A DNA stretch of 13,990 bases from assembly GCA_004296145.1 (NCBI GenBank), contig SEBM01000040.1, positions 1 to 13,990 of the forward strand, given 5' to 3'. The position numbers and the translations under genes are program-made. The DNA comes from Flavobacterium sp. GTDB lineage: Bacteria; Bacteroidota; Bacteroidia; Flavobacteriales; Flavobacteriaceae. Under the pieces are notes generated by a model. That model was given only the letters and a program-made list of their open reading frames with translations. It was not told the origin of the DNA and ran no database searches. This document shows, piece by piece, positions 13,930-13,990 of this stretch (within the stretch, counting starts at the first letter, position 1; each line of letters starts with the position of its first letter).

Positions 13930-13990
13930 ATTAGAAAACAATGAATTAAATTCAACTTAAAACAATATTTAAAAGTTATCTCTCTAAACA

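Overview
The window looks like chromosomal core DNA from a member of the Bacteroidota, most likely Flavobacterium or a close relative. The DNA is very AT-rich. The coding potential includes a C-terminal type IX secretion (T9SS) sorting domain, a long Bacteroidota-type YidC, and -7 promoter elements of the form TAnnTTTG. The assignment rests on recognising family features, not on a database search. I see no tRNA or rRNA genes, insertion sequence, prophage or CRISPR array, and no gap longer than 300 bases without a gene.

Layout. On the + strand, 68-2396 holds a membrane-anchored DUF3810 protein with an HExxH motif, then an ECF-type sigma factor 8 nt upstream of a four-helix membrane protein. 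These converge with a minus-strand pair at 2552-4140: a PlsC-like acyltransferase and a CoA-pyrophosphatase-type Nudix hydrolase. A perfect bidirectional terminator lies between the two groups. A standalone DUF4268 gene (4234-4671, +) is divergent from the Nudix gene and ends at a second bidirectional terminator. The rest is on the minus strand. In transcription order from the right end it reads pyrG (CTP synthase), yidC (membrane insertase), a terminator, a secreted YwqK/MORN-like repeat protein, a small DKNYY-like gene that may be frameshifted, mnmA (tRNA 2-thiouridylase), a secreted subtilisin-like protease with a T9SS sorting domain, an FMN enzyme of the nitronate monooxygenase/FabK superfamily, and a small exported protein.

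How the genes work together. Most are housekeeping or envelope genes: nucleotide synthesis, membrane protein insertion, tRNA modification, phospholipid acylation and CoA turnover. The close spacing of mnmA, protease, FMN enzyme and small exported protein (gaps of 42, 12 and 14 nt) suggests one transcript. The sigma factor and membrane protein look like a regulatory pair in which the membrane protein could be an unrecognised anti-sigma factor.

The most unusual non-coding signal is a set of degenerate tandem arrays with 7- or 8-bp periods. Three abut or overlap stop codons next to terminators (2397-2444, 2517-2551, 4668-4699). A fourth lies just upstream of the pyrG promoter (13858-13929). A long-armed inverted repeat (1138-1205) follows the DUF3810 stop codon. 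Other points worth checking are an acyltransferase with altered catalytic motifs and the ambiguous identity of the FMN enzyme.
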